Positions 1 through 13,133 of a DNA stretch of 64,000 nt are shown in pieces (the stretch's first letter is position 1; each line of letters begins with the position of its first letter). This DNA comes from Trogon surrucura (taxonomy: Eukaryota > Chordata > Aves > Trogoniformes > Trogonidae): positions 52,300,264 to 52,364,263 of the forward strand of contig CM036621.1 in NCBI GenBank assembly GCA_020746105.1, in the 5' to 3' direction. A program made the position numbers and the translations under genes. Under the pieces are notes generated by a model that was given only the letters and a program-made list of their open reading frames with translations, was not told the DNA's origin and made no database searches.

Positions 1-794
1 AAATCTTATGAAGTTTAACAAGGGCAAGTGTAGAGTTTTGCACTTGGGAAAAAATAACCCCATGTGCCAATATAGGTTGGGGACTGCCCTGCTGGAGAGC
101 AGCGCAGGGGAAAGGGACCTGGGGGTTCTAGTGGACAGCAGGATGACCATGAGCCAGCACTGTGCCCTCGTGGCCAAGAAGGCCAATGGCATCCTGGGGT
201 GTATTACAAGGGGAGTAGCAAGTAGGTCAAGAGAGGTCCTCCTGCCCCTCTACTCTGCCCTGGTGAGGCCACATCTGGAATATTGTGTCCAGTTCTGGGC
301 CCCTCAGTTCAAGAAGGACAGGGAGCTGCTTGAGAGAGTCCAGCACAGAGCCACAAAGATGGTGAAGGGAGTGGAGCATCTCCCTTATGAGGAAAGGCTG
401 AAGGAGCTGGATCTCTTTAGCTTGGAGAAGAGGAGGTTGAGGGGTGACCTCATTAATGTTTATAAATATGTCAAGGGGGAATGTCAGGAAGATGGAGCCA
501 GGCTCTTTTCAGCGGCGTCCACTGACAAGACAAGGGGCAATGGGTGGAAGCTGGAACACAGGAGGTTCCATAAAAATATGAGGAAAAACTTTTTTACTGT
601 GAGGGTGACCGAGCACTGGAACAGGCTGCCCAGGGAGGCTGTGGAATCTCCTTCTTTGGAGACATTCAAAACCCGCCTGGACGCATTCCTGTGCGCTCTA
701 CTGTAGGTGATCCTGCTCCAGCAGGGGGGTTGGACTAGATGATCTTTAAGGTCCCTTCCAACCTCTAACAATTCTGTGATTCTGTGATTCTGTA
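1..794 (+). mobile_element. CR1 LINE, 3' part (cut by window edge)
   Basis: This is the 3' portion of a chicken repeat 1 non-LTR retrotransposon. The sequence encodes the C-terminal region of the CR1 reverse-transcriptase polyprotein. After the stop comes a short 3' UTR with the usual avian CR1 wording (a 'ggttggactagatgatctttaaggtccc' type of stretch, about 728-757), then a tail of ATTCTGTG octamers ending near 794. No poly(A) tail is present, as expected for CR1. The 5' end lies outside the window, so the true element start is unknown. It closely resembles the copy at 56389-57622 and the inverted copy at 869-1208, which suggests one fairly young subfamily. Exact subfamily assignment needs a repeat library. 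Confidence 0.95.
8..706 (+). pseudogene. CR1 ORF2 C-terminal fragment (reverse transcriptase polyprotein)
   Basis: An open frame of 232 codons matches the region downstream of the RT palm in CR1 ORF2. Landmarks are the [10 protein letters not shown] start, [57 protein letters not shown] and a [10 protein letters not shown] motif close to the C-terminus. The catalytic FADD motif would lie just upstream, outside the window. The first ATG corresponds to an internal methionine of the full-length protein (the same site reads [10 protein letters not shown] in the copy at 56389), so it is not a real start. The frame has no stop or frameshift before its natural TAG, so the copy is young or only lightly decayed. 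As a fragment it is not expected to be functional. Confidence 0.9.
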
Positions 795-868
795 ACATCA
801 GGCTAGAGATACCTGCTCATTCCCAGCCAGCATCACCCCAAACCCTCAAGCCGAACCAACACAACACT

Positions 869-1208
869 CACAGAATCACAGAATGTTAGGGGCTGGAAGG
901 GACCGCAAAAGTTCCAGCCCCCCTGCCAGAGCAGGATCACCTACAGTAGATCGCACAGGAACGCATCCAGGTGGGTTTTCAATGTCTCCAAAGAAGGAGA
1001 CTCCACAACCTCCCTGCGCAGCCTGTGCCAGTGCTCTGTCACCCTCACAGTGAAAAAGTTTTTTCTAATATTTCTGTGGAACCTCTTAAGTTCCAGCTTG
1101 AACCCATTGCCCCTTGTCCTGTCATTGGATGTTGCTGAAAAGAGCCTGGCACCATCCTCCTGACAGTCCCCCTTGACATATTTATAAACATTTATGAGGT
1201 CACCCCTC
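869..1208 (-). mobile_element. CR1 LINE, 5'-truncated, minus strand
   Basis: This is a 3' end of CR1 in reverse orientation. Read on the plus strand it begins with the complement of the octamer tail (CACAGAATCACAGAATG). It then runs back through the 3' UTR and the last 80-90 codons of ORF2, and breaks off abruptly at about 1208 within the GGTGACCTCAT region. The minus-strand frame is open and reads [18 protein letters not shown] through [21 protein letters not shown], with a few substitutions against the copy at 1-794 (for example HWHRLRRE for HWNRLPRE). Truncation at the 5' end is typical of CR1 target-primed insertion. It lies only about 75 bp from the end of the plus-strand CR1, so the two form an inverted pair. 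Confidence 0.93.
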
Positions 1209-4200
1209 AGCACTGCAGTTTATGGCAATTTCTACATCCAGTCCCTTTGGTGTTTGTTTATGAAGTTATAGGTGTAGTCAGATGGTGGAATGAAAGAAAC
1301 CTACCACCTTTCTGCCAACGGCTGTTATTTTTTTTCCGAAACAGGACCCATCCCAACACCTGACAATGGAGGGCAGCAGAGATTCCCAAACTTCTCCCCA
1401 CCACACCCTCTATTCCAGAAGAGGCCCGTCTGCCTTTTAGCCACAAGCCACCGGCCCCATGCTTCCCATCTTCCCACAACATATCACACCCCTCGAACCC
1501 AGGTACTCATGCTCCTGCAGCCTTTATGGAGCAGAGACGGAAGCAACAAGCCAACATCTTTGCTTTCCCTCAGGAGCATCTGAAGCTCTTTTCTGCTATA
1601 CAGGCATGCACCTTCTGGCGTTTATAACATCATTTGAGGTCACCTCTCTTTCTCACACCTGCCTCCTTTTCACAGGAGAATTAAGCTACTTTATGTGTCA
1701 GACAGAAGCCTGCATATACTCAGTTAGCTCACAGCAGCAAACATCAAGGCCTTTTTAGAATAGGCCATGTAACATTTAACAGCACTGTATCTAAAAGGAA
1801 CCAAGCAACTGCTTAGACTGCTTTTGTACTGTAGAGCGCCTACTAGTTTTTTGCAAATTATAGGCTAGACCTGATGAGTAAGAAGGTTTCCAGTCTGTCC
1901 CCAAGATGTTAAATATAAATAAGCAGCCAATTCCAAACACTATGAAACTAAACATCCTCCTCTATTCTGCATAATAAACCCAAATTGCTACAATTGTGTC
2001 ATTAAACACTAAACACAACTGAAAAATTGGAGCAGCCTGGAGATTTTTCTTGGGTTCTGTCATCAGCACACGTCTGCCTGCAACAGGGAATACCTACATC
2101 CATATGTTTTCTGTCAACCTGTATGACAAATGCAGCACAGTCTTTGTGCTTCCAGCAGAGAGTAAATGATATACAAAGCCCCTCTTTGTTCTGATTCATG
2201 GATAGAAGGCACTTACACAGACAAAGAAAAATCTAATGTCTGCATTAGGGGATATTCAACTACTGCAGCTGTGAGCTGATTTAGAAAAAAGACTGGTGTA
2301 TTTTATACTTATAGATCTGAAGCCAAGCTAAACGTATTTGTAAGTGACCAGGGCTCAGTGGTCACTTGGTCTCCATCCACTGACGCAAGCAAAGCAACCA
2401 CTCAGGCTGGGTACGCCAGTACCCCACACTCACGAGCATCCAGGCAGCGGTGATTTCCCCCCTCTCTGCAGCCGAAACAGCAGCTGAGGATAAGAAAAGG
2501 CATCCGGCCTGCCAGTTGTCACAGCAGCAAACTAAGAATTCCCTGGAGTGATGGGTGGGAACTGGAGAGGAGGCTGGTTCAGGGGGATTTCTCTTTCTTT
2601 CTAATGATCTTGCAGCAGTGCAGAACTGCCCTATCGCTACTTCTAAAAGGCAAATTTTGTCTTCCAAGTGACAATGCCTTTTTCACACTACCATAATTTT
2701 TGCAAGGCTCAGCTTCCTATGTTGCAATGAAAGAAAAAAGAAAAAAAACCATGCTGAAGTAAGGTCTCCCTTGTGCTCCTTCTTACTTGGTCTATCCCCT
2801 TCTACTTCCCACATGCTAGCAGAGAAAAATTCCAGGCTTCTAGAGAAACATATGCTGATGTTGGAAAAACATTTTACATAAATAAATAGAAGAGAGGAAA
2901 TTTATATTATTAGGCTCAACCGCAAATGAAAGGTAGAATTCTTGTCCCTCGAGTCCCTCTAGATAACTAGAGGAAGATAAGTAGCTCCTAAAAAAGCAGT
3001 TATGACCCAGCAGATGTCTTACAGACCTATCTCACAGCGGTGTCCATCAAATCCTTCTGATGATACCTTTTGTATCTGGTTCACATGAGAGTCTAAGTGA
3101 GTCTAAGTTAGAGGTTTCACCTTACTATTTTTAGATGGCTAAACTCAAGAGTTATTAAACCCAGCAAAGCTTATCCATCATGATCATTGCTGAATCACTA
3201 TTTGTCTGTCTTGCTCTATTCCAAAGCAGACTTTAGGTAGATACTAACACACAGTTTCAGAAATAAAAATTTGCAACTGTTAAGACAACTGTGGCAGCGA
3301 CAATCCTTCCAGACCAACATCACTTAAACTGGAGGTGCTATTGGCTATGTTCTTGCAGGGACTGTTTCCATAAAGCTCCTGTAAAATCCATACACATAGA
3401 AGCCCACATCTGCAAGCGAAAACAGTTGCTGATGTGTGCAATCATTTATTCTGAACACAGAACAGACATCTGCATGGGCAAATGGATGTGCATGCAAATT
3501 TCCTCCCAAACTTTTAGAGATGGGTTTCATCCAAAGCCACAAAGGCTTTTCAGAATGTTCCTGTTGATTTAAGAGATTTTGCCCACAAATGTTATTTTTA
3601 CACCAGTGACATTACTCCATTGCTCCTAAATATCAAGAAGCAGCTTAACATTTCTTTTACTCATAGCCCAGTTAAACTGATACTGAGTCAAATCAAGCCC
3701 AAATACTCTAAGAGGGGATAATCTCAAGAAGTAAGCTTGATAGTCACTACATAATTAAGCATGAATCGTACTGTTATGTACCTTCTCCTGCAGCGGGTAT
3801 TTGCAAGCAAAAATCAGGGATTTCTTTCTCCCCTCAGCCCCTCCCTCCAGGAAATCCGTTTAACAAGAAAAACCTCCAAACTTTTAAAATCCATGTGTAT
3901 ATGCTGAAGTTTTCCATTAAAAAGAAAACAAGCTAGCAAACAAACAAACAACAAAACGCCAAAACCCTAGAACCCTTCACAAAGCTCAAACACCTTCACA
4001 GTTACATTTTGCTGCGGATGATCATAGAGGAACAAAATAACCCAAAATAAAACATTCTGCAATCTCTTGAATTCTGTAACCATGTTCACATTATAGTGGC
4101 TTTGGTTTTGCTTGCATTCAAAGGCTCTCAAAAACTACAAATATCCCAAATTGTCTGCATGCGGAAGAGTACCACCAACTCTCTAATTCCATTCAAAGGT

Positions 4201-7200
4201 CCAGTGAACATTTGATGCATCTCTATATTACACATTTGCTACTACACAGGGGTTTTGGGGCCCTTGGTCTGTGGGTACAGGCATATCTTCTGTTTAAAAT
4301 GTTCCCCATCACCACAGGCCAGCCCATCTGTGTGAATCAGGTTTAAATTAGTGCTCAGGCCTCAGACAGGACTGGATTGTGACCAAACAAGCAGCAGTGA
4401 CCTCCAGCACTTCATGGGTGGCTAATCAGCACAGGAATAGGTCCTTGCTTTGCTTTGCCAAATCCTCTTGTGATTTTTCTTGAAAAACTCAGGTTTCCAC
4501 TCTTTTGGTTTAAGCCGATGCATTTTAACATGACAAGCTGTTGTTCTCGGTTTGCTGATTGATAAGGTTTGAAGCATGTTTAATTTGCATTCAGTTACGT
4601 GTAATCTGGCAAGGGGCTAGAAGGAATAATTTATAAAGGAGATAAATTTGTATAGATTAGCCAAGTGCCTACTGAGTGAGAATATAACAATCTATAAATA
4701 TTCAGAATTAAACAGCAAGAAAAAATAAATATTGTTGTAAATAACACATTTAGTAGGCCACTGAAGTACAAAACTAGGAATAAATAAAAACAAGCAAAGA
4801 AAAAGGCTAATGTCACAGTGGAAAGGCTTAACAGTATGATCAGGTAAACAGAAGAAGGTCATAGCTCTGTATCTATACCTCTGCCATCACTCAAAATTTT
4901 TAATTACAAACATATTACGCATTAAATACAAGACATCAGCTAGCTGGTTAGGTTAATAACCTTAGTGGGTCTATGTTTCTAATTTTCAGTTGAGCAGCTT
5001 GGGAGATATATTGTACCTCTCTCCATTTATGCTACTCCTGCTAAACTAACAATAAAACATAATTAATTCTCTTTCTTCATACTGTGTAATGTGTTTACAT
5101 TTTAATCTGTAGCTGTATGCGTTTGCTCACAGACAGGACCGGTATCTATAAATGTCTATTCTTCCTGTATGTTAGAAAGCTGGATCTGGTTAAAGTACCA
5201 CATCAGGTCATACCTTATTAAAACGGATGTTGCCACACTTTAAGAATCTATTTATATTAACAGTGGGCTGAAGATATCAGTTCATCTATATATACATACA
5301 TATACATACATATATACGTACATACACTATATGTGTATATACACACACCTCATCCATGGATTATGTGGTGTACCCATGACTTACCTCAGAAAAGAAAGCA
5401 AACAAGCCAGATTTATTTTGTTAAAATTTTGACACATATCTCAATCTGTCTCCCACTTCCAAGAATGTGAGAGGGCAGAAAAAAAAAAAGTATTTCTCTC
5501 ATACAGATAGTAATACTGGGAGTAGGAAGCATCTCTTCAGTGATTTGGAAGAGTAGTATTTTATTGATATGAGTTGTCTGTTAACTATGGAACTTTAGGT
5601 GAGGTAATAAGTTTACATGAAAAATGCTTCTGAGTTGTTTTAATGATTTCACTAATGCATACTTTGTACAGTTTTATTTTTAAAGTCTAAAATCTCTCAA
5701 GTACAGACAAATAGCTCTGAATAATTCTAGAGAGAACTTGACTCCATATTAATTGATCTGCTAAATCATGAAGTGGTTATTGCCTGTATATATTTAAAAA
5801 CAGATGACATGATCTTTATCACTACTTTTAATCTTGAAGTTCTGCTTTCTTAGGTAGTAAAGACCATAATCCTATGTGGTTTATGCCTTATCTTTTACCC
5901 CTGAGGATTTCTTCTCAGCGAAGTCTAGTTTTAATTTGTTTTGTGTAAGAATACTTAAAACCACCCTAGAACATGAAAGAGAATTTAGAGTTTTGTATAG
6001 CATCTTTAGAAAACATAACTATTTAAAATAATCTCATTGTTCTCACAAAATGATTATAATTTCCATCTTAGGTCCTTGTTATGATGAACATATTGTCTAT
6101 ACTTGGTAGAAAATACCTACTTTAATGTGAATGAGACCAAACCAAAATTCTAGCATAGGTAGCCAGCTAAACTAGAAAACATTTCAAGTGAAATGGTTCT
6201 CTCTCTCTCTCCTGTGGGCACAGTCTGAAAAAAAATTACATATTCATTGCTGCTGCTGTTATTCATTTGTCAGCATGTATTAAATTTGTGAATACATGGC
6301 AGAGGCATTCCTGGCCTAAAATGAGTTCCAGAAAGCACAATTTCATTCTGCACATTTGCTCATACTGTCCAAACCTGTCTTTGGTTCACGTGCTATTTTG
6401 ACCTTATCCACTGAATTCCCAGGTTCTGACTTTACTAAGTAATTTACTGACAGAAGAAGTTTCAGAAACAGTTATTTGACCTGTCCATATTAACTAGATA
6501 TAAATTAAAAGTTACAGCAATTAATATAGTGTTTAAATTTTTCACCTTCCCTTATTGATTTATTTTCCTTCTATTTCAGTACTTTTATCATTACTAGTTA
6601 ATTTTTGGTTGTCACAGAATCTTGTCTCAAAAATTAACATAAAAGAATTTTCTGAGCTGGTGCTGTGAGGTGAATTTTACAACCAAATACCATTATGATT
6701 TCAGTCTGATTTCAGGGAAAGACAGCTCTACAGACTGCAGCAAAGAACAGATTGTTCCATAGATTAAAGACAAAGCCCAAAAGCATACAGGATGGCAGCT
6801 GCAAATAAGCTAATATGTTTTCAGTCTCTGCAAAGCCTTAGGTTTTCTCAGCTGAGTAATGGAGTAAGAATTTATGTGATATATATTATGCGAGTATGTT
6901 TTCCAAGTCATAAAGAAAACATCCACGTTTCACATCACTAACACTACAGCAGTATACCAGAATCCTTCCCACTTGGTACAGAGTCCAAACTAGTTTATGA
7001 AATTTCGTCTAGGTATTTTTAAGTGTTTCACAAAAGTGGCTTATATCCCAGCCTTTAATGGGCAAGTTTATATTTTACACACTTAGAAAATTCTGGTCTC
7101 TACTGAAGATGACAAACCTATCAAGAAAACTAAGATTTTCAAAGAAACTTGATATTATGGACTCCAAATGACAGAGAGAGACAGACAAAGAAATCACATT

Positions 7201-9577
7201 CTTCAATTCCTAGTCTCATCTAAACCCACTGCAATACAACCAACTTGCTGGCTGTCTTATCAGGAAAGAATCTTCCATTACTGATACATTTGGCAACTCA
7301 AAAGCACCAGGAAATTATCTCAGATGTCAAGTAAACATATTATCCTTCATGTGGGGAATGTCACAGCTAACAGAGAACTCAAAAAGTATTCCTTCCCATG
7401 GTCATCTGCTTTATTTTCATATCTTTTTCAGCAATAACTATTTTCACTTTTGCATCTCTGAGCTCTGTTTCCTTATGCCAGATACATTCAGCAGGGTTGC
7501 ATAATACACAGCACCTTCTGATCAGAGTCAAAACCTTTCAATTTACTGCTCCAATCATTTTTGTGTCAGACATATTCACCCTAATACTTATTCCAAATCA
7601 GCTGGACTCTTTCCTTTTCACTAAAATCCACTAGTTTCTTTGGTACTCCTTTAGAGGAAGAAGCTGTAAAACCCTTGAGCCCATGCAATTTCTCTGCTTC
7701 TACAGCTGTTTCACCTTCTACACTCCCTGAATAGTTTAGATGCCAGTTGTTCAAATTTATCTTAACCTGTCAGTAGACCTGCTAATTTCCTGAAGAAAAG
7801 GGAAGAAAGAACAAGATAAAAATTATTCTCTAAACAACTATTTTATACTCTCACCAAAAAATGGATCTGAGTTGCCAAACTTTAGGTGCTCTACTGCTTG
7901 TAATAACACAGCCAAACTTCTTAGAACGTGACTTCAAAATGTAGATTTGTACATCTGGAAAGAGAGTGTAAAAAGGAGTAATATAGAAATCTATTTACTG
8001 GTTTTCTGCTTATTATTTCTGGGTTCCTATGAAGCTTATGTCTATCTAAACAAGGAGACTAATTCAAGTGCTCGCCATCTCATTGTGAAAGTTCACAGCA
8101 TTAAACTACTGTATGAGCGTGTCACGAAGGTAGTTGCACAACCAGATCATCTGTGGAACATGTACATGAAAGCTTATTTTCACCTGTTATAACACTTCTC
8201 TTGCTTATTGTTTTGTAACCATGGCCTCAAAACCAGCAACCTAGCTACGTATTTGCTTTCTAGGATAGAAAGATAGGAACTTTAAGATAAGAAATCAATT
8301 CTGTTCCCAAACTTCAGTTATTAAAAGCTGCAGATTTTGTGGTACCTTTTCACCTTCTCTGGCCTGAGCGTTCTTCAGTGACCTATCGGAAGGGTTGGGC
8401 CACATACATCAGGATGACTTTGTACATTCTGCACATCCCACAGGAGCCTTTGCTCCGCAAGTAGCATGTTTGGTTTTCCCTCCAGTGCACTTTTCACTAC
8501 ATCATTACTCATATTCCAAAGATCACAAATACATGGTGAACAAGACAAGACTTGTCCTCTAGCACACATACAAGTTCTTAGCATGAACTAAGACAGTCAC
8601 ATTTCATGGTCAGTCTCACACCAGATGGCCAGGTCGGAAGACACTGACAGCCAACGCAGTGAGTCACAAGAGCAGGAAATGAGCAACACAAATGCTAATA
8701 CAGTCTTATTTCTGTTCTCTGATTACACATCTTTATGAAAAAGTCCTGTAGAGGTTAACAGATGACAACCTTTTAGCAGAATGGTAAAACAACATCTGCT
8801 GATTAAATGCAGATTACCTAGAGATATGACTGATTATAAGAACATAACTTATGAAAACCACCATTTTATAGTCCACATCATCTTAAAACAATTTCCACCT
8901 CAGATCTGATTTTGAAAAGTAAAACAAGAGGATGGCAAGTCTTTTTGCCCGTTAATCCCTCCCCAGAAGCCAAATCACCAAGGGTTATTTTTAACAGGCT
9001 ATTCCAGCCACTGCTCTAATTGTGGACAGGAATAAAGCATTGAGCTGTTGAGCTTAAACATATACAGGAATCTTATTTTTCAAAAGTGACACAGAAAAAT
9101 GCAATCTGTCCTTTGCCTTCCGGTTTTGTATAATCACTGTCATAATGCTGAATAACAGTATTAAATAGTTACCACAAGATATGGAATAATAGTCTTAGGA
9201 AATTTGCATATCATGGTTACATTTGACTTTCACAGCCACCCTGTCAGACTCTCACAACGTGACTGCAAATTAGCATAAAATTCAGAGTTCTCACCCCCAG
9301 AGCACTTCTGTCATGGTATGTGTCACGAACTAATAATTTACAGCTCTGAATCTCTCCAGCTCCTAAGGGTACCGGCCAGGAGACCCCAGCAGATACAGCC
9401 TGACAGACTGACTGCAGTGCACACTGCCTGAGCTCAGCACGTGCCGCAGCAGGCACATCTGCAGTATTTTAATTTGGCTCGGTTGCTAAGCATCATTATT
9501 GCAACTGATTCAAAAGCTAAGTTATTCTTCCTGCAAGTCATAAGAGAACAGCAACTCCCAAGTTCATCTTGAAGCAC
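1209..9577. other. AT-rich non-coding stretch, no gene seen
   Basis: About 8.4 kb in which I recognise no gene, RNA gene or well-preserved transposable element. Open frames on both strands are short (under about 105 codons), have no recognisable domains and are of a length expected by chance. It contains short simple repeats: a (CAAA)n-like run near 3936-3957, a TA/CATA microsatellite at 5287-5348 and a short CT run near 6198-6211. There is also a 10-bp duplication (GAGTCTAAGT type) near 3090-3110. Ancient, heavily decayed repeats could be present and would need a profile search. Confidence 0.6.
5287..5348. repeat. TATA/CATA microsatellite
   Basis: An imperfect run of TATA, TACA and CATA units that ends in a CACACA stretch. 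It is almost entirely alternating pyrimidine-purine. It is a plain dinucleotide/tetranucleotide repeat and is likely to be length-polymorphic. Confidence 0.85.
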
Positions 9578-10099
9578 ATGCTTTCACCTGTATTCAGTGC
9601 CTGCCATGTTAAAAACCGACTAGTACTGCTTATGAATGAGACTAAGGGTGTGCTTGCCTTGGCGAGATATGAAAGCACACATGGCAGCCTGTATTTATTG
9701 CTTGGGAAAAAGTATTTATTGCTTAGGAAGATGTTCAGCCTGGCCCAACCTCAGTGCCACCACTTGGTAACTTGTGAACAGGCGAACAACATCTTACAGG
9801 GCAATTGCCCCTTAAACATCGAAGATGTGCCAAGTGTCTCCAGACTTGCCGGATCCTTTGCTCCCTCCAAGAAAATACTAGAGGCAAGCAAGCCAAGAAG
9901 CCTTAAGGTCAGTCGGGTCAATGATCATTATGCAGCTGCCAGCCCAACACAAGGGAGGCACAGGGTGGTCATGACTGTCAGCCCCACTAAGAGAGTTTTC
10001 AATTACAATCTTGCACATGCTACAGAGTTGAAACCTCCAGAAGGTCTTTTAATTGTTAATTACAACAATCAAGCCTTATTTCAAGTCTCTAGAACATGA
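9578..10099 (+). other. Unassigned open frame, about 173 codons
   Basis: This is the longest open frame in the window that does not belong to a recognised repeat or composite sequence. It runs from an ATG at 9578 to a TGA at 10097-10099. I do not recognise the translation: no signal peptide, membrane segment or familiar motif is evident, and the composition is unremarkable (moderately basic, with Ser, Leu and Asn). The stretch is visibly less AT-rich than its surroundings. It contains a 21-bp tandem duplication (9691-9711, then 9712-9730) that keeps the frame and gives a repeated YLLL-x-K heptad. No obvious upstream promoter, splice site or polyadenylation signal was found. It could be a chance frame in a less AT-rich patch, a piece of an old repeat, or an exon or retrocopy of a gene I cannot identify. 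Calling it a gene is not justified on this evidence. Confidence 0.2.
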
Positions 10100-10267
10100 T
10101 TCACCCACAAAAGAGTAAGTATGCAAACCAAAATCACTTAGAAGGTGGAAAAAATGTTCTGTTCCGAATTTATGGTGCTTCCTGTTACTATGGTGAATAC
10201 CAGCACCTATTGACAGAAACAAGAGAAAACGTGCTTTTTTTCCCCCCGAAAAAAAAACTACAGTGAA

Positions 10268-10288
10268 TTTTTTTTTAAAAAAAAAAAA
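10268..10288. repeat. T9A12 homopolymer palindrome
   Basis: Nine T residues are followed directly by twelve A residues, giving a perfectly self-complementary core. The same arrangement occurs at 37936-37957 (T10A12) and 59358-59377 (T8A12). Confidence 0.85.
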
Positions 10289-13053
10289 GACTAATCAATC
10301 TCTCTTCTATGTCTTGTTCTTGTGACTACACTTTTCATAAAAGGTTCCAAAAATCCTGTAGGAATTGTATTCTATTTTCCCAAGCCACCTATATTTATCA
10401 AAGAAGTGTAAAGAAGTTGGTTACAGAATAGCTAGAAGCACCAACCTAAGCTTTACTATCATTTTTCCCTTTGTTTTGCAGACAGACTCAGTAGAGGTCA
10501 GTTTCTGATAAAACCTTAGAAGATAGCAGAGTTAATGACTCACATCTGCAATTTTAAATTATTCAGTTACCACTTGAGTACTAACCATGGGTGCAATAAA
10601 CAGCAGCTAATACAAGTCATGCATGTTTCATAAAGGGAAACTGTACCCTCTGGAGTATATTGCATTTATCTCTGAAAAAAAAGCGACTGTTTTCAAAATC
10701 ATTTAAGACCAGTTTTTCCTGCTATTACTTTAACTTTCTGCAGTAAAATCTTCCACTGATTTGATTAGGACTTTTATTCTGGTACAGGAGAAAGATTCCA
10801 ACCTTTAAAAAAAAATATTTACTTATAAAGTTGTAAGTGTAGGGCACAACTTCGTACAAATGGATGGCTTAAGCAACTCTCCTTTGCACAGGCAGCAGAT
10901 CAACAGTTGTAGCCTCATGTGCTTCATATTCCACTGTGACAAAGCAAGTACTATCCAAGCCAGAAACATTCACAAGGAACTGGGTAGTGGTCACCAGTAT
11001 TACAGTGATTTTGCACTCTGCAATGGAAGTTCTTGTTGTTGGATGCCTGGGAGCAGTCTGACACTCGCCAAATGTTTGCACTCGCTGGCAGCTAGCAATC
11101 CCAGGAGCCTGGGTCCCTCATATAGTCTATCCAGTCATTGCCTTCTTTAAATCAGTCATGACTGAGAAAACCTGTACAAAACTTAGAACAATTGTTAGTT
11201 AGTTATCCAGAAGAACTTTCCACCGAGCTTACCTGCAGTGAAGTCTCTGCTGCTGCTGTTGCAGTATTATTAATAGTAAAGCTTGTGAGGCAGAGAATAA
11301 CAAAGCAAACAAACAGGATTAAAAGATAAAGCCCAAACATCCACAGAAGTGCTCAGCATGAAATAACAGTCTGCTAAAGCATAAGCTAAAGAAAAAAGAA
11401 AACTTCACTTTAAATAAGCATATTGTGAGCACCTCTGACAGATGGAGAGGCACCACAAGAGTCACAGGCTGTTACCTCCAGACCTGTTTTTGTCTGGACC
11501 TAGAAAAACAGTGTTTTCTTCACTGCACTGCCACTGCAGCTCACTGAGTTGTTAGCTGTTTCCTTACACTTCTCGTATTTTTCTTCTATAATTGGTTCCC
11601 TATCCTTGACTTGGGAAGATAGTCCCACATAACATCATTCCGCCAGCAGAATATTTGTTCCTCTAAGGAATTAATGGCACTACTCTCTATAAAAACGTCT
11701 CTATTGAACCAACAGAGTGGCTCTTTCAACTCAATTACAGAGCAGTCATCCAGGAAGAGGAGATGACTTCTGACGCAAGAGAACTCATGCCCCTCCAGAA
11801 ATGCTACCTTTTCTCCAGCTGAGGAGCCGTGACCCCTTCAAGGATCCAAGCCATTAAAAAGTGCCCGACTATCACAGCAGCTGTCATCTGATCACCGCGC
11901 TCTGTCTTCAAAAGAGCTCTTTCATTCACAAAGATATTAGCGGGGAGTGAAAGTGCCACCAATCTCACCCTGCTATCTCTTGGATAGTGGTTTCGCCTCT
12001 TCCAGTTAATAAGGGTAAAGAAGCAGAGACTGTCAATGAAGTCACAGTAAATTAAAAGTGAAATGTCTCAGTTATTGTCATTACTGAGTTTCTGCCAAAA
12101 TCACCATCTTCTTGAGATTTCAATTCAAATGAATGACACCTGAATTTTTAGAGAAATAGTGTTTCATGCACACTTAAAACCCTCACCCTAACCCTTCCCG
12201 CAAATGCTTACAACTACCCATGGAAAGACCCCATAATAATTCTGATAAAGAAGTGTGCTGCTTTCATAGTAAGATCTTCAGACTCCAGCAAACTCTTCTT
12301 GTTTATTCTGCAAGTCCCTCTCACTACTTTTCCTACCTGTTACTTCTTCATGGAAAGAAAGCATAGAAAGCATGTCACCTTTCAACATAGTCATTTCTAA
12401 CTTTGGCAGGTAATCAGAGAAATATCAAAGTCCCACTTTTTAGCCTAATCATGTGATGATCCATGCATCTGTCCAAAACTAAGGTCTTGGTAACAGCAAT
12501 AGCACAGGGATTGGGAGATATAAAATACCCAGATGGGAATTTGCCAGCACATTTCATCTCTGCACTTTCCCAACTTCCCTCAGCACATTCTCAAGTCAAT
12601 GAGAGGGTTCACAGTGGACATTACAGAAGCAGCAAATTGTCTTCTCCCTTACTCCAACTATAAAGACAGAGGAATCTACATGGAAATCAGCATACGGATT
12701 CAGAGTTGATAATTAGGTTCACAATATAACTCCTCCTCTCCTCAAAAAATATCTATCACTCTCTAAAGTTTTATGAAACTCCAGCAGGTTTTAAATTCTT
12801 TGCATGTAAATAAAATGTAAACTTGTCCCACATTTCAGTTTGAAATTTTGAGTCTAAAAAAATGGAAAAATGACAGAATGAATTTTGTTCACATGTGGTT
12901 TGTTTCGCTGTTCTTCTAAAGAGTTGAAAAATCCATTTACAAGTTCCAAAGTCTGGAATCCTGATGGTTTCTTCCCAAATATGCAGAACAGAATTTTCTG
13001 CAAGATTTGCTGAGCTTAACACTCAGCAGAAGAGTTTTTGAACATCTGAGGTT

Positions 13054-13133
13054 AAAAAAAAAAAAAAAGAAAACCAAACACCACACCCCCCTCCCCCAAA
13101 AAATAAACCAACAACAACAAAAACAACCAGCAC
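13054..13133 (+). repeat. A-rich/C-rich low-complexity tract
   Basis: A run of 15 A residues is followed by a stretch made almost only of A and C (CCAAAC, CACCACACC, CAACAACAAC). It resembles other A-run plus CCAAA tracts at 25386-25456, 50182-50226, 52503-52545 and 59366-59416. It may be a decayed poly(A) or simple repeat. No gene or transposon body is visible directly upstream. Confidence 0.7.

Noticed and set aside
484-798. Minus-strand frame across the first CR1
   Set aside because: It is antisense to a clear CR1 coding region and 3' tail. The same shadow recurs on the minus strand of the CR1 at 56389-57622.
12180-12199. Telomere-like CCCTAA words
   Set aside because: Only one or two imperfect units, not an interstitial telomeric repeat.
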